Counted from the stretch's first letter, positions 25,396-35,939 are shown. The stretch is DNA of 64,000 nucleotides from CAMLJR01 sp964631955 (GCA_964631955.1 CAZWBA010000004.1:62001-126000); one strand, 5' to 3'. A program made the numbers and translations. The notes: generated from the letters alone by a model not told the origin.

Positions 25396-26700
25396 TCAGG
25401 CTTTAAATTCCGCGCGACCACGGTAAGGTGCTTTCGCTCCCAACTCTGCTTCGATACGCAGCAAGCGGTTGTACTTCGCCACGCGATCCGAGCGGCACAG
25501 CGAACCGGTTTTGATCTGTCCCGCTGCGGTGCCAACCGCGAGATCGGCAATCGTCGCGTCTTCGGTTTCACCCGAACGATGCGAAATGACGGCGGTATAA
25601 CCTGCGGCTTTCGCCATTTTAATGGCATCGAGCGTTTCGCTGAGGCTGCCGATCTGATTGAACTTGATCAGAATCGAGTTAGCGATTTTCTTATCGATAC
25701 CTTCTTTCAGAATGCGCGTGTTGGTCACGAACAAATCGTCGCCGACGAGCTGAACTTTCTGACCGCCTTTTTTGGTGAGATCAGCCCAGCCATCCCAATC
25801 GCTTTCATCCATACCGTCTTCGATTGACAGAATTGGATATTTCGCAGCGAGACCAACGAGATAATCGGCAAACTCGGACGAGGTAAATACTTTGCCTTCA
25901 CCTGCCAGATCGTATTTTCCGTTTTTGTAGAACTCGCTCGATGCGCAATCGAGTGCGAAGGTAATTTCGCTACCGACTTTATAGCCAGCTTTTTCGATGG
26001 CTTCGACGATGACGGAAATTGCCGCTTCGTTCGATGGCAAATTCGGTGCAAAGCCACCCTCATCGCCCACCGCCGTATTCAAACCCTGCGCGTGTAAAAC
26101 TTTTTTCAGCGAATGAAAAATTTCCGCACCCGCACGCAATGCCTCCGCGAAAGTGGGCGCAGCGATCGGCTGAATCATGAATTCCTGAATATCGACGTTG
26201 TTATCGGCGTGCTCGCCGCCATTGATGATATTCATCATCGGCACCGGCATGCTGTATTGACCCGGTGTGCCGTTGATTTCGGCGATGTGTTGATACAGTG
26301 GAATTTTTTTCGAAACAGCTGCCGCTTTTGCAGCAGCGAGAGAAACCGCGAGAATCGCATTGGCGCCGAGTTTGGCCTTGTTTTCGGTACCATCGGCATC
26401 GATCATCAATTTATCGAGCGCGTATTGATCGTTCGCGTCTTTGCCTTTCAGCAGATTCGCGATCGTGGTGTTGATATTTTTCACCGCGGTCAACACGCCT
26501 TTGCCGAGATAGCGCGACTTATCACCATCGCGCAATTCGAGCGCTTCGCGCGAACCGGTCGATGCACCCGATGGTGCACACGCGCTGCCGAAACTGCCAT
26601 CCGACAAAGTCACTTCCGCCATGACGGTCGGATTGCCGCGCGAATCCAACACTTCGAATGCCCTAACATCCGTAATAACTGTATCTGCGATAGTCGCCAT
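25396..26700 (-). CDS. eno: Enolase
   Basis: Interconverts 2-phosphoglycerate and phosphoenolpyruvate in glycolysis and is also a scaffold in RNA degradosomes. The 434-residue protein shows LDSRGNPTVMAEV at the start, GASTGSREALELRDGD (mobile loop), NIINGGEHADN and VGDEGGFAPNL (catalytic Glu). It also has LSIEDGMDESDWDGW, VGDDLFVTN, the signature ILIKFNQIGSLSETL and SHRSGETEDATIADLAV. Everything needed is intact. kdsA lies 48 bp upstream, the Pseudomonas-type order. Confidence 0.98.
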   Translation of the reverse strand: MATIADTVITDVRAFEVLDSRGNPTVMAEVTLSDGSFGSACAPSGASTGSREALELRDGDKSRYLGKGVLTAVKNINTTIANLLKGKDANDQYALDKLMIDADGTENKAKLGANAILAVSLAAAKAAAVSKKIPLYQHIAEINGTPGQYSMPVPMMNIINGGEHADNNVDIQEFMIQPIAAPTFAEALRAGAEIFHSLKKVLHAQGLNTAVGDEGGFAPNLPSNEAAISVIVEAIEKAGYKVGSEITFALDCASSEFYKNGKYDLAGEGKVFTSSEFADYLVGLAAKYPILSIEDGMDESDWDGWADLTKKGGQKVQLVGDDLFVTNTRILKEGIDKKIANSILIKFNQIGSLSETLDAIKMAKAAGYTAVISHRSGETEDATIADLAVGTAAGQIKTGSLCRSDRVAKYNRLLRIEAELGAKAPYRGRAEFKA

Positions 26701-26748
26701 TCACTTTTCTCCAAACAAAATCATTTTGCCGCTGAAGCGACGCGTTAG

Positions 26749-27600
26749 TTATTTAATATCGAGCGGTACAAATCCCTTCACCAAATCATCGGTCGCTTTC
26801 ATTTGCGCCAGGAATGGCTCGAGTTTATCGAGCGGCAGTGCGCAGGGGCCGTCGCATTTCGCATTATCGGGATCAGGATGCGCTTCGAGGAATAACCCCG
26901 CCAAACCCTGCGACATACCGGCGCGACCCAGCTCAACGACTTGCTGACGACGCCCGCCTGCCGAATCGGCACGACCGCCAGGCATTTGCAATGCGTGCGT
27001 CACATCGAAAAATACCGGATATTCGAATTGCTTCATGATGCCGAAGCCGAGCATATCCACCACGAGATTGTTGTAACCGAACGACGAACCGCGTTCGCAC
27101 AAAATCAGACGATCGTTACCCGCCTCCGCGCATTTACGTAAAATGTGTTTCATTTCCTGCGGCGCGAGAAATTGCGCTTTCTTGATATTGATCGCCGCTT
27201 TGGTTTTCGCCATCGCCACGACAAGATCGGTTTGACGCGACAAAAATGCAGGCAGCTGGATGATGTCGCACACTTCGGCGACGGGCTGAGCCTGATGCGG
27301 CTCGTGCACATCGGTAATGACGGGCACGTTGAACGTTTTCTTGATTTCTTCGAATATTTTTAAACCAGCATCGAGACCGGGGCCGCGAAACGAGGTGATC
27401 GACGAGCGATTGGCTTTATCGAAAGACGCCTTGAACACGTAAGGGATATTTAATTTGCCGCAGACTTTTACGTACTTTTCGGCGATTTGCATCGCCAGAT
27501 CGCGCGATTCGAGCACGTTCATGCCGCCGAACAAAACAAACGGTAATTCGTTCGAAATTTTCAGCGCACCGACAGTAATGGTTTTCTGACTCATGCTCAC
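26749..27600 (-). CDS. kdsA: 3-deoxy-8-phosphooctulonate (KDO-8-P) synthase
   Basis: Condenses arabinose 5-phosphate and phosphoenolpyruvate to KDO-8-phosphate for lipopolysaccharide. The 283-residue protein shows FVLFGGMNVLESRDLAMQIA, VFKASFDKANRSSITSFRG, VPVITDVHEPHQAQPVAEVC, PAFLSRQTDLVVAMA and ERGSSFGYNNLVVDML. VFFDVTHALQMPGG and the SGGRREQ-like region are followed by EAHPDPDNAKCDGPCALPL. Residue NVLES replaces the more common NVIES. It lies between pyrG (20-bp gap) and eno. Confidence 0.97.
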   Translation of the reverse strand: MSMSQKTITVGALKISNELPFVLFGGMNVLESRDLAMQIAEKYVKVCGKLNIPYVFKASFDKANRSSITSFRGPGLDAGLKIFEEIKKTFNVPVITDVHEPHQAQPVAEVCDIIQLPAFLSRQTDLVVAMAKTKAAINIKKAQFLAPQEMKHILRKCAEAGNDRLILCERGSSFGYNNLVVDMLGFGIMKQFEYPVFFDVTHALQMPGGRADSAGGRRQQVVELGRAGMSQGLAGLFLEAHPDPDNAKCDGPCALPLDKLEPFLAQMKATDDLVKGFVPLDIK

Positions 27601-27620
27601 TCTCAGCTGTTGCCGTCTTC

Positions 27621-29258
27621 TCAGTTTTTAACAGCGGCGGCGTGCTTAACCGCCGCATTGATAAAGCCCGAGAACAGCGGATGGCCATCGCGTGGTGTCG
27701 ACGTGAATTCGGGATGGAACTGACACCCCACAAAAAATGGGTGATCGGGAATTTCGACCATTTCGACCAGCGTGTCGTCAGCCGACCAGCCGCCGATGCG
27801 TAAACCGGCTTTCTGCAATTGATCGACGTAATTGTTGTTCACTTCATAACGATGGCGATGACGCTCGATAATGACATCGCGCCCATAAGTCGCTTTCGCC
27901 AGCGAACCTTCGACCAGATGACAGTCCTGCGAGCCGAGACGCATCGTTCCGCCGAGATCGGCATTTTCGTCGCGCATTTCGGTTTTGCCATCGGCATTGA
28001 CCCACTCGGTAATCAATGCAACGACGGGATACGGCGAGTTTTTATCGAACTCGGTGCTGTTCGCATCTTTAAGGCCGACCACATCGCGCGCGTATTCGAT
28101 CACCGCCATTTGCAAACCTAAACAAATGCCGAGATACGGCACGCGATTTTCACGCGCGAATTTCACCGCCGCGATTTTGCCCTCGACACCGCGCACGCCG
28201 AAGCCGCCCGGCACCAGAATGCCATCCTTGCCTTCGAGACAACCCGTGCCTTTATCGGTGATACTCTCGGAATCGATGTATTCGATTTTGACCTTCGTGT
28301 ACGACTGAATACCTGCGTGCTTGAGCGCTTCGTTGACCGATTTATACGCGTCGATCAGATCGGTGTATTTGCCGACCATCGCGATATTGACCGTGCGCTG
28401 CGGATTCATTTCGCCATCGACAACGCGATCCCACTCCGACAAATCCGCCTGCGGATATTGCAGACCGAAACGCTCAATAACGAATTGATCGAGGCTTTGC
28501 GCTTTGAGCAACGAAGGAATGCGATAAATCGTATCGCAATCGGGCAACGGAATAACCGCACGCTCTTCAACGTTGGTAAATAGCGCGATTTTTTTACGCG
28601 AACTCAAATCGATTTCGTGATCGGAACGGCACAGCAAAATATCGGGTTGCAAACCGATCGAGCGCAATTCTTTTACCGAATGCTGCGTCGGCTTGGTTTT
28701 GGTTTCACCGGCGGTGGCGATATAAGGAACCAGCGTTAAATGCATGAGCATCGCGCGCTGCGAACCCAATTCGAGCTTGAGCTGACGCGCGGCTTCGAGG
28801 AACGGCAGGCTCTCGATATCGCCGACGGTGCCGCCGATTTCGACGATGGCGATATCAGCATCGCCCGCACCCTCGATCACGCGGCGCTTGATTTCATCGG
28901 TAATGTGCGGAATCACCTGCACGGTGCCGCCGAGATAATCGCCGCGGCGCTCCTTGCGCAGCACGGTTTCATAGACGCGGCCGGTGGTGAACGCATTGCG
29001 GCGCGACAATTTTACGCGCAGGAAACGCTCATAGTGGCCGAGGTCGAGATCGGTCTCGGCGCCGTCCTCGGTCACGAACACTTCGCCGTGCTGGAACGGG
29101 CTCATGGTGCCCGGATCGACGTTGATATAGGGGTCGAGCTTCAACATTGTCACGTTGAGCCCGCGCGCTTCCAGGATGGCCCCAAGCGACGCCGACGCAA
29201 TTCCCTTGCCCAAGGAAGAAACAACGCCGCCGGTGACGAAAATAAAACGAGTCGCCAT
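27621..29258 (-). CDS. pyrG: CTP synthase
   Basis: Aminates UTP to CTP using glutamine and ATP. The start ATG at 29258 (MATRFIFVTGGVVSSLGKG) follows AAAAGG; the frame is open to 29327 without homology. The N-terminal synthetase domain has SSLGKGIASASLGAILEARG, DPYINVDPGTMSPFQHGEVF and the ATP/Mg residues. The C-terminal class I glutamine amidotransferase domain has the nucleophile Cys in YLGICLGLQMAVIEYA (about residue 379) and the His/Glu pair in GCQFHPEFTS. 545 residues is the normal length. First gene of pyrG-kdsA-eno. Confidence 0.98.
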   Translation of the reverse strand: MATRFIFVTGGVVSSLGKGIASASLGAILEARGLNVTMLKLDPYINVDPGTMSPFQHGEVFVTEDGAETDLDLGHYERFLRVKLSRRNAFTTGRVYETVLRKERRGDYLGGTVQVIPHITDEIKRRVIEGAGDADIAIVEIGGTVGDIESLPFLEAARQLKLELGSQRAMLMHLTLVPYIATAGETKTKPTQHSVKELRSIGLQPDILLCRSDHEIDLSSRKKIALFTNVEERAVIPLPDCDTIYRIPSLLKAQSLDQFVIERFGLQYPQADLSEWDRVVDGEMNPQRTVNIAMVGKYTDLIDAYKSVNEALKHAGIQSYTKVKIEYIDSESITDKGTGCLEGKDGILVPGGFGVRGVEGKIAAVKFARENRVPYLGICLGLQMAVIEYARDVVGLKDANSTEFDKNSPYPVVALITEWVNADGKTEMRDENADLGGTMRLGSQDCHLVEGSLAKATYGRDVIIERHRHRYEVNNNYVDQLQKAGLRIGGWSADDTLVEMVEIPDHPFFVGCQFHPEFTSTPRDGHPLFSGFINAAVKHAAAVKN

Positions 29259-29441
29259 GTCGAGCCTTTTGATAAACGTATGGACTGCTGATGAGAAGGG
29301 CGCGCCAGTCTGTTCATGAAAGAGCAAACAGGGGCCCCGCGAGATGGGCGCTCAGCTTACCAGAAAGGTGGGAGTGGCTCAATTTGGATGGCTTTCCTAA
29401 AGATTGCTTGATCTCGGCGCAGCGCAGAGAAAACGAGAGCG

Positions 29442-30755
29442 CTAACTCAACCCCCATTGCAGATACCAGCCAGGCTGAGTGGCATCTGCAATAAACCCCT
29501 CGCAGATCCACACATCCCCCACCGCAGCGATCTCATCACCGCAATAAATAATCGGCAAACGATCACGCAGCCACGGTGGCACATCGTATTCCTGCAATAA
29601 TTTTTTCAATGTTTGTGAATGCGCACGACCGGTAGGTTTGCAACGCTCCCCGCCAACACGATTACGCACCCGATAATTTAAATCCGCACGCAGGCCGGAG
29701 CCGACTACTGGGCTCGCGCTTAATTTTCCTAGCCCATCAATATATAGCGGCTGGGATAAATCCCATTCGATATCGACTGTTTTGGTGCGCATCGATGGCA
29801 ATGGCGGGAATGCGTATAGATGATCGCGAAAACGATGCACTTCCGCACCCGGCCATGTCACACAAGGTTGTGCGTCGATACGTGCCTGCATGATTGCAAG
29901 TATTTGCTGCAATTGTTCACGGCTCGGTTGCGGCAGATGTTTTTTCTGAAGCCAATAGCGCAATGAATTGCTTTGCCTTTCTGGACTTAATAAAACGCAA
30001 CTTGCGATCGATAAACACCCATCAGCATCCACTATCTCTTTAGAGTCGATGCGCGCCAGCTCATCATGTAACGATGCAGACTCTTTCGCCTGCGTAACGA
30101 CACGACTCAACGTATCGCGATACGCGGGCCAGCGTTGCTCGATAATTGGCAGCACATTGAGGCGTAAGAAATTACGATCGAAGCGATCGCTGTCGTTGCT
30201 GTCATCGTGAATCCATTGCAATTGCTGCGCTTGTGCATACACGGATAAATCGCTGCGGGAATAACCGAGCAATGGTCGCAGCAAATGACCATTACCCAAC
30301 TCACGCCGTACCGGAATCGCGGCAAGCCCGCTGACTCCATTGCCACGCAATAAACGCAACATCAGCGTTTCGATTTGATCGTCACGATGATGCGCTTGTA
30401 GCAGTAATTCGTTTTTGCCGACATATCTTTCGAAAGCCGCGTATCGTGCTTTGCGTGCCGCAGCTTCAATACCATCGCCAGCGTTGACGACACTCACTGA
30501 CTCAGAAATAAATTCAATATTCAGATCGGCGCAAATACAGCGGCAATGTTCGACCCAATCATCCGCTCGCGGATTGAGCTGATGATTGATATGAATTGCT
30601 GTTAGCGAAGGAATTTCTTGCTGTGCACGCAACTGCGCAAGTAGATGTAAAAGCACATGGGAGTCAACACCGCCGCTGTAGGCAATCCACCAGCGGCGAT
30701 AATCAAGAAAAGGTCTGAATGCTTCTAACAATGTGGCAGGTGTCATCCCGCTCAT
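29442..30755 (-). CDS. tilS: tRNA(Ile)-lysidine synthase
   Basis: Converts C34 to lysidine in the tRNA-Ile that reads AUA. The N-type ATP pyrophosphatase motif WIAYSGGVDSHVLLHLLAQL is near residues 22-41. Also seen are LLQAHHRDDQIETLMLRLLR (catalytic Asp region), GNGVSGLAAIPVRRELGNG, LLRPLLGYSR and DDSNDSDRFDRNFLRLNVLP. The C-terminal substrate-binding domain ends with RDRLPIIYCGDEIAAVGDVW. It starts 2 bp after accA, so the two are coupled. 437 residues is normal. A 183-bp gap without a visible gene separates it from pyrG. Confidence 0.95.
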   Translation of the reverse strand: MSGMTPATLLEAFRPFLDYRRWWIAYSGGVDSHVLLHLLAQLRAQQEIPSLTAIHINHQLNPRADDWVEHCRCICADLNIEFISESVSVVNAGDGIEAAARKARYAAFERYVGKNELLLQAHHRDDQIETLMLRLLRGNGVSGLAAIPVRRELGNGHLLRPLLGYSRSDLSVYAQAQQLQWIHDDSNDSDRFDRNFLRLNVLPIIEQRWPAYRDTLSRVVTQAKESASLHDELARIDSKEIVDADGCLSIASCVLLSPERQSNSLRYWLQKKHLPQPSREQLQQILAIMQARIDAQPCVTWPGAEVHRFRDHLYAFPPLPSMRTKTVDIEWDLSQPLYIDGLGKLSASPVVGSGLRADLNYRVRNRVGGERCKPTGRAHSQTLKKLLQEYDVPPWLRDRLPIIYCGDEIAAVGDVWICEGFIADATQPGWYLQWGLS

Positions 30756-30757
30756 AA

Positions 30758-31705
30758 TCAGTTGCCGTACGACATCAACCGCTCGTAACGCTTATGCAAC
30801 AACTCATCGAGCGGCATATCCTTGAGACGTTGGAGCTGTGAAGAGAGATGCGTCTTTACGCGCTCGGCGATGAGATCGATATCGCGGTGCGCGCCGCCTT
30901 TGGGCTCTTCGATGGTGCAATCGACGATACCGAGTTTTTCGAGCACGCTCGATGTCACACCCATCGCTTCGGCGGCTTCGGGCGCTTTCTCGGTGGTTTT
31001 CCAGATAATGTTCGCGCAGCCTTCGGGCGAAATGACGAAATACGTGCTGTATTGCAGCATGGCGAGATGATCGCCGACGCCGATACCAATCGCCCCGCCC
31101 GAACTGCCCTCGCCGATCACCACGCACATAATCGGTGTTTTCAAACGCGACATCACCGCGAGATTTTGCGCGATGGCTTCGGAAATTCCGCGTTCTTCGC
31201 TATCGATACCGGGATACGCACCGGGGGTATCGATAAGTGTGATCACGGGCAATTTAAAACGCTCGGCGGTTTCCATTAAACGCAATGCCTTGCGGTAGCC
31301 TTCGGGCTTCGGCATACCGAAATTGCGCTTCACTTTTTCCTGCACGGTGCGGCCTTTTTCCTGGCCGATCACCATGACCGGCTCGCCATCAAGGCGTGCA
31401 ACTCCACCAATCAATGCCCGGTCATCTCCGAAGCGACGGTCGCCGTGCATTTCATCGAACTCAGTAAATACGCGAGTGATGTAATCGAGCGCATAAGGGC
31501 GCTGCGGATGCCGCGCAATCTTAACGATTTGCCACGGTGTTAAATTCGCAAAAATTTTTTCGGTGAGCTTGTTACTTTTTTCGCGCAGTTTTTTGACTTC
31601 GGTATTGATATCGAGATTGGCATCGTTGCCGACAAGACGCAGCTCTTCGATCTTGGCTTCAAGATCCGCTATCGGCTGTTCGAAATCCAGATAATTTGGG
31701 TTCAT
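30758..31705 (-). CDS. accA: Acetyl-CoA carboxylase carboxyltransferase subunit alpha
   Basis: With AccD it forms the carboxyltransferase that makes malonyl-CoA. The 315-residue protein has a helical N-terminus (LDFEQPIADLEAKIEELRLV), ARHPQRPYALDYI, DRRFGDDRALIGGVARLDG and VMVIGQEKGR. The crotonase-fold oxyanion segments are LIDTPGAYPGIDSEERG and IGEGSSGGAIGIGVGDH. The C-terminus KRYERLMSYG is typical. It lies between dnaE and tilS, as in Pseudomonas. Confidence 0.98.
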   Translation of the reverse strand: MNPNYLDFEQPIADLEAKIEELRLVGNDANLDINTEVKKLREKSNKLTEKIFANLTPWQIVKIARHPQRPYALDYITRVFTEFDEMHGDRRFGDDRALIGGVARLDGEPVMVIGQEKGRTVQEKVKRNFGMPKPEGYRKALRLMETAERFKLPVITLIDTPGAYPGIDSEERGISEAIAQNLAVMSRLKTPIMCVVIGEGSSGGAIGIGVGDHLAMLQYSTYFVISPEGCANIIWKTTEKAPEAAEAMGVTSSVLEKLGIVDCTIEEPKGGAHRDIDLIAERVKTHLSSQLQRLKDMPLDELLHKRYERLMSYGN

Positions 31706-31771
31706 GGTCGTTTATGAAATCGCCCTGAAGAATAAAACCAACAATACGCGCACCGTCTTTACAATACGCGA

Positions 31772-34700
31772 TCAGGCCGAATAGGCCAAGCGCACACGCT
31801 TTACGCCATAACGGTCGCGCAGACGCTGTAACAATTCATCGGAGGGCTGCACGCGCCATGTTTCGGGTAAGCGTAAATTCGCCGAGGCGCCTCGCCGCCG
31901 ATACGCAATGACCACCTGGCATTCGCCGCGATGATCGGCCAGCAGGCGCTGGAATTCAGCACGGAAATCCGCGCCAAAATCGCTTTCGTCGAGTTGCAGC
32001 TCCAGCGCTTTCACCGCCTGGCTGCGCGCATCGAGCAAGGTTCGCACATTTTTGCCGCGCATTTTAAGCCCGCCCGAATAATCGTCGTAACTCACCTGCC
32101 CCTCAATCACGAGCAGCGCATCCTTGATTAATTTTTCGCGATGCTCCGAATAGGCATCGGCAAACAGCGTTACCTCGATGCGCGCACTGCGATCATCAAG
32201 CAACACAAATGCCATATTGTCGCCGCGTTTATTTTTCATCGTGCGCATACTGACCACGAGACCGGCGATTGTCTGCTCCTGTCTATCGGCTTTCAGGTCG
32301 ACGATGCGATTGGGCACATACGAACGCAATTCGCTTTCGTAATCGTCGATGGGATGGCCAGTCACATATAAACCGAGCGTGTCTTTTTCGCCCTCAAGCC
32401 GTTGCCTGGTCGTCCACGGCCGCGCATTGCGAAAGTCCTTATAGACATCGCTGCCACTCGATGATGTCGGCACCACGTCGCCGAATAAATCGAGCATGCC
32501 GCTATCCTGATTGGTTGCGGCTTGCTCCGCAGCTTGCACGGCATCCTGCATGCTGGCCATCAATATCGCGCGATCGACACCGAGCTGATCGAACGCACCG
32601 GCTTTAATCAAGGCTTCCAGCGCACGCTTGTTAACCTTTCTCGCGTCGGTGCGCGCGCAGAAATCGAACAGGCTCGTAAACGGCCCACCGCTGTTGCGTG
32701 CGGCGATGATGCTTTCAATCGGGCCTTCGCCAAGACCCTTGATCGCACCGAGGCCATAAATAATTTCGCCGCGCCCGTTCACGGTAAACATGTATTCGCC
32801 AACATTCACATCGGGCAATTTCAGCACTAGCTTCATCGCGCGACATTCTTCGATGAAGACGACGATCTTGTCTGTGTTCTGCAATTCAGAACTCATCACC
32901 GCCGCCATGAACGGCGCGGGATAATGCGTTTTCAGCCACGCGGTCTGATAAGACACGAGAGCGTAAGCCGCCGAGTGCGACTTGTTGAAGCCGTAGCCTG
33001 CGAATTTTTCCATAAGGTCGAAAATATTCGACGACAGCTCTTCGCTGAAACCCTGCTGCTTCGCACCCTCGATAAAAATCGAACGCTGCTGCGCCATTTC
33101 TTCGGGCTTTTTCTTACCCATCGCGCGGCGCAACAAATCCGCCCCGCCGAGTGTGTAGCCCGCCATCACCTGCGGAATCTGCATCACCTGTTCCTGATAC
33201 AAAATAATTCCGTAAGTCGGCTCAAGAATCGGTATGAGACATTTATCCTGATATTGCGGATGCGGATACGCGAGCTCGGCGCGACCGTGTTTGCGGTTGA
33301 TAAAGTCATCGACCATGCCCGACTGCAACGGGCCAGGACGGAATAGCGCCACGAGCGCGACGATATCCTCGAAACGCGACGGTAACAGGCGCTTTATCAA
33401 ATCCTTCATGCCACGCGATTCAAGCTGGAAGACCGCGGTGGTTTCGGCGCGCTGCAATAATTTAAACGTCGCTTCGTCTTCGAGCGAAATCGCCATGATG
33501 TCGAGCGGCGACTCGCCTTTTTCCGCGCGCTGGCGATCGATGATTTTTTTCGCCCAGTCGATGATCGTCAGCGTGCGCAAACCGAGGAAGTCGAATTTAA
33601 CGAGACCCGCTTCTTCGACATCGTTCTTATCGAATTGCGTGACCAGCCCTTCGCCCGTTTCGTCGCAATAGAGCGGCGCGAAATCGGTGAGCCTCGACGG
33701 CGCGATAACGACTCCGCCGGCATGCTTGCCGACATTGCGCGTGATGCCTTCGAGCTGCAGCGCCATCTCCCAGATTTCCTGCGCCTGCGAATCGGTTTCG
33801 AGAAAATCGCGCAGTACTTCTTCTTTCTCATACGCATCTTCGAGCGTGATACCAACCTCGAACGGAATCATTTTCGATAATTTATCGGCAAGGCCATAGG
33901 ATTTTCCCTGCACGCGCGCGACGTCGCGCACCACCGCTTTCGCCGCCATCGTACCGAACGTAATGATTTGCGATACCGCTTCGCGACCGTAGCGCTCGGC
34001 GACGTAATGAATCACGCGATCGCGGCCTTCCATACAGAAATCGATATCGAAGTCGGGCATCGATACGCGTTCAGGATTGAGAAAACGTTCGAACAGCAAA
34101 TCGTATTCGATAGGATCGAGGTCGGTAATTTTCAGCGCGTACGCAACGAGCGAACCCGCGCCCGATCCACGACCCGGCCCGACGGGAATACCGTGATCTT
34201 TCGCCCAGCCGATGAAATCCATCACGATGAGGAAGTAGCCGGGAAACCCCATTTGAATGATGACGTCGAGTTCGAAATCGAGACGCTCACGATACAGGTT
34301 TTGCTTTTCGGGAAAATCCGAGGCACTCGTATCGAATAAATAATGCAGACGCTCATCGAGTCCATGATGCGAAAGCTGGCGGAAAAATTCGCCCATCGTG
34401 AGCCCTTCGGGCACCGGATAATCCGGCAGGAAGGGCGTGCCGAGCTTGATATTGACATTGCAGCGCCTAGCGATTTCGACCGTGTTTTCGAGCGCCGAAG
34501 GAATATCGCTGAACAGCTCGCACATCTCATCCGCGGTGCGCAGATATTGCTGCTCGCTGTAACGGCGCACACGGCGCGGATCATCAAGCGCGCGCCCTTC
34601 GTGAATACATACACGCGCCTCGTGCGCTTCGAATTGTTCCTGACGCAAAAAACGCACGTCGTTCGTCGCCACCACCGCGCAATTCATTTCTACCGCGAGA

Positions 34701-35257
34701 TTTAACGCGGCATGTAAATAATCTTCTTCGCCTGCACGACCAGTGCGATGTAACTCCAGATAAAAACGATCGCCAAATATTTCCTGCCACCAGCGCAAGC
34801 GTTCGACTGCCTGCGATTCTCTACCGTTAGCGAGTGCGCGACCGATATCGCCGTAACGCCCGCCCGATAAAACGATCAAACCTTCGCCGAGCTCACGCAG
34901 CCACTCGCGCTGAATGTATGCAGTATCTTGATATTGTCCTCGCAGCCATGCGCGCGAAATCAATTCGGTGAGATTGCGATAACCCGTGTCGTTTTGTGCT
35001 AGCAAACAGATAGTATTAACGTGACTTTCATCGGTTTCATCACGCAGATAAAAATCGGCGCCAAAGACAGGTTTAACACCCAGCGCGATAGTCGCCTTAT
35101 AAAATTTTATCAGCGCGAAAAAATTGGTGAGGTCGGTGAGTGCGCACGCAGGCATGCCATCGGCTGCAACCGCTTTCGCCAATTCGTCGACACGGACCAA
35201 ACCATCGACAAGCGAATATTCGGAGTGAATGCGCAAATGAACGAATGGCTTACTCAT
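31772..35257 (-). CDS. dnaE: DNA polymerase III subunit alpha
   Basis: The catalytic subunit of the replicative polymerase. The 1161 residues are organised as an N-terminal PHP domain (FVHLRIHSEYSLVDGLVRVD) and the palm with catalytic Asp residues in MPDFDIDFCMEGRDRVI near residue 400. Fingers carry GYGFNKSHSAAYALVSYQTA, then come a helix-hairpin-helix region and an OB fold around residues 985-1070 (IAGLVVSMRTMKNKRGDNMA). The ATG at 35257 is preferred over the GTG at 35263. It overlaps the end of rnhB by 8 bp, continuing the lpxB-rnhB-dnaE-accA-tilS run. Confidence 0.98.
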   Translation of the reverse strand: MSKPFVHLRIHSEYSLVDGLVRVDELAKAVAADGMPACALTDLTNFFALIKFYKATIALGVKPVFGADFYLRDETDESHVNTICLLAQNDTGYRNLTELISRAWLRGQYQDTAYIQREWLRELGEGLIVLSGGRYGDIGRALANGRESQAVERLRWWQEIFGDRFYLELHRTGRAGEEDYLHAALNLAVEMNCAVVATNDVRFLRQEQFEAHEARVCIHEGRALDDPRRVRRYSEQQYLRTADEMCELFSDIPSALENTVEIARRCNVNIKLGTPFLPDYPVPEGLTMGEFFRQLSHHGLDERLHYLFDTSASDFPEKQNLYRERLDFELDVIIQMGFPGYFLIVMDFIGWAKDHGIPVGPGRGSGAGSLVAYALKITDLDPIEYDLLFERFLNPERVSMPDFDIDFCMEGRDRVIHYVAERYGREAVSQIITFGTMAAKAVVRDVARVQGKSYGLADKLSKMIPFEVGITLEDAYEKEEVLRDFLETDSQAQEIWEMALQLEGITRNVGKHAGGVVIAPSRLTDFAPLYCDETGEGLVTQFDKNDVEEAGLVKFDFLGLRTLTIIDWAKKIIDRQRAEKGESPLDIMAISLEDEATFKLLQRAETTAVFQLESRGMKDLIKRLLPSRFEDIVALVALFRPGPLQSGMVDDFINRKHGRAELAYPHPQYQDKCLIPILEPTYGIILYQEQVMQIPQVMAGYTLGGADLLRRAMGKKKPEEMAQQRSIFIEGAKQQGFSEELSSNIFDLMEKFAGYGFNKSHSAAYALVSYQTAWLKTHYPAPFMAAVMSSELQNTDKIVVFIEECRAMKLVLKLPDVNVGEYMFTVNGRGEIIYGLGAIKGLGEGPIESIIAARNSGGPFTSLFDFCARTDARKVNKRALEALIKAGAFDQLGVDRAILMASMQDAVQAAEQAATNQDSGMLDLFGDVVPTSSSGSDVYKDFRNARPWTTRQRLEGEKDTLGLYVTGHPIDDYESELRSYVPNRIVDLKADRQEQTIAGLVVSMRTMKNKRGDNMAFVLLDDRSARIEVTLFADAYSEHREKLIKDALLVIEGQVSYDDYSGGLKMRGKNVRTLLDARSQAVKALELQLDESDFGADFRAEFQRLLADHRGECQVVIAYRRRGASANLRLPETWRVQPSDELLQRLRDRYGVKRVRLAYSA

Positions 35258-35939
35258 CGGCACTTACCAACCCGGCATCTGCATCCACTCTCTCGACGCA
35301 GAGCTCTTCGACAGCGACCATTCCATCGCCTGTACTTATCGCGATTTCGAGACACTCGCGCACCGGAGCAAACGAACGGCGGTGAATCGGTGTGGCCCCG
35401 AGCGTTCGCAGCGCCAGCATGTGCTGACGTGTCGAATAGCCTTTATGTTCTGCAAAGCCATAGCCCGGATAAACCGCATCGAAAGCAATCATCTCGCGAT
35501 CGCGCGTGACTTTCGCGAGAATCGATGCCGCCGCGATCGCCTCCACGCGTGCATCGCCCTGAATGATGGCCTCCGATGAATAATGCCAGCGCGGCAACTT
35601 ATTGCCGTCGACGAGTACATGCTCGGGCTGTAGCGCGAGCGCTTCCACAGCTCGCTTCATCGCCAGCAAGCTCGCCTGCAAAATATTGATGCTGTCAATT
35701 TCCGCGACACTGGCGCGGGCGATCGCAAAGCATTTCGCCTTCCCGCAAATTTCATCGAATAATTTTTCGCGACGTGCTGCGGTTAATTTTTTGGAGTCGT
35801 CGAGCCCCTCGATCGGCTTTCGCGGATCGAGAATGACTGCTGCAGTGACCACATCGCCCGCGAGCGGGCCGCGTCCGACTTCATCGACACCCGCGAGCAA
35901 ATCACCGCTGTATGTGCACGCAAATAAATCCAGCATCAT
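35250..35939 (-). CDS. rnhB: Ribonuclease HII
   Basis: Removes ribonucleotides from DNA. The 229-residue protein carries the catalytic DE motif in LAGVDEVGRGPLAGDVVTAA, then LDDSKKLTAARREKLFDEI, VLVDGNKLPRW, AAASILAKVTRDREM and YGFAEHKGYSTRQHMLALR. The last 25 residues (MVAVEELCVERVDADAG) are an extension beyond the usual end. The ATG overlaps the lpxB stop (ATGA), and the 3' end overlaps dnaE. Confidence 0.97.
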   Translation of the reverse strand: MMLDLFACTYSGDLLAGVDEVGRGPLAGDVVTAAVILDPRKPIEGLDDSKKLTAARREKLFDEICGKAKCFAIARASVAEIDSINILQASLLAMKRAVEALALQPEHVLVDGNKLPRWHYSSEAIIQGDARVEAIAAASILAKVTRDREMIAFDAVYPGYGFAEHKGYSTRQHMLALRTLGATPIHRRSFAPVRECLEIAISTGDGMVAVEELCVERVDADAGLVSADE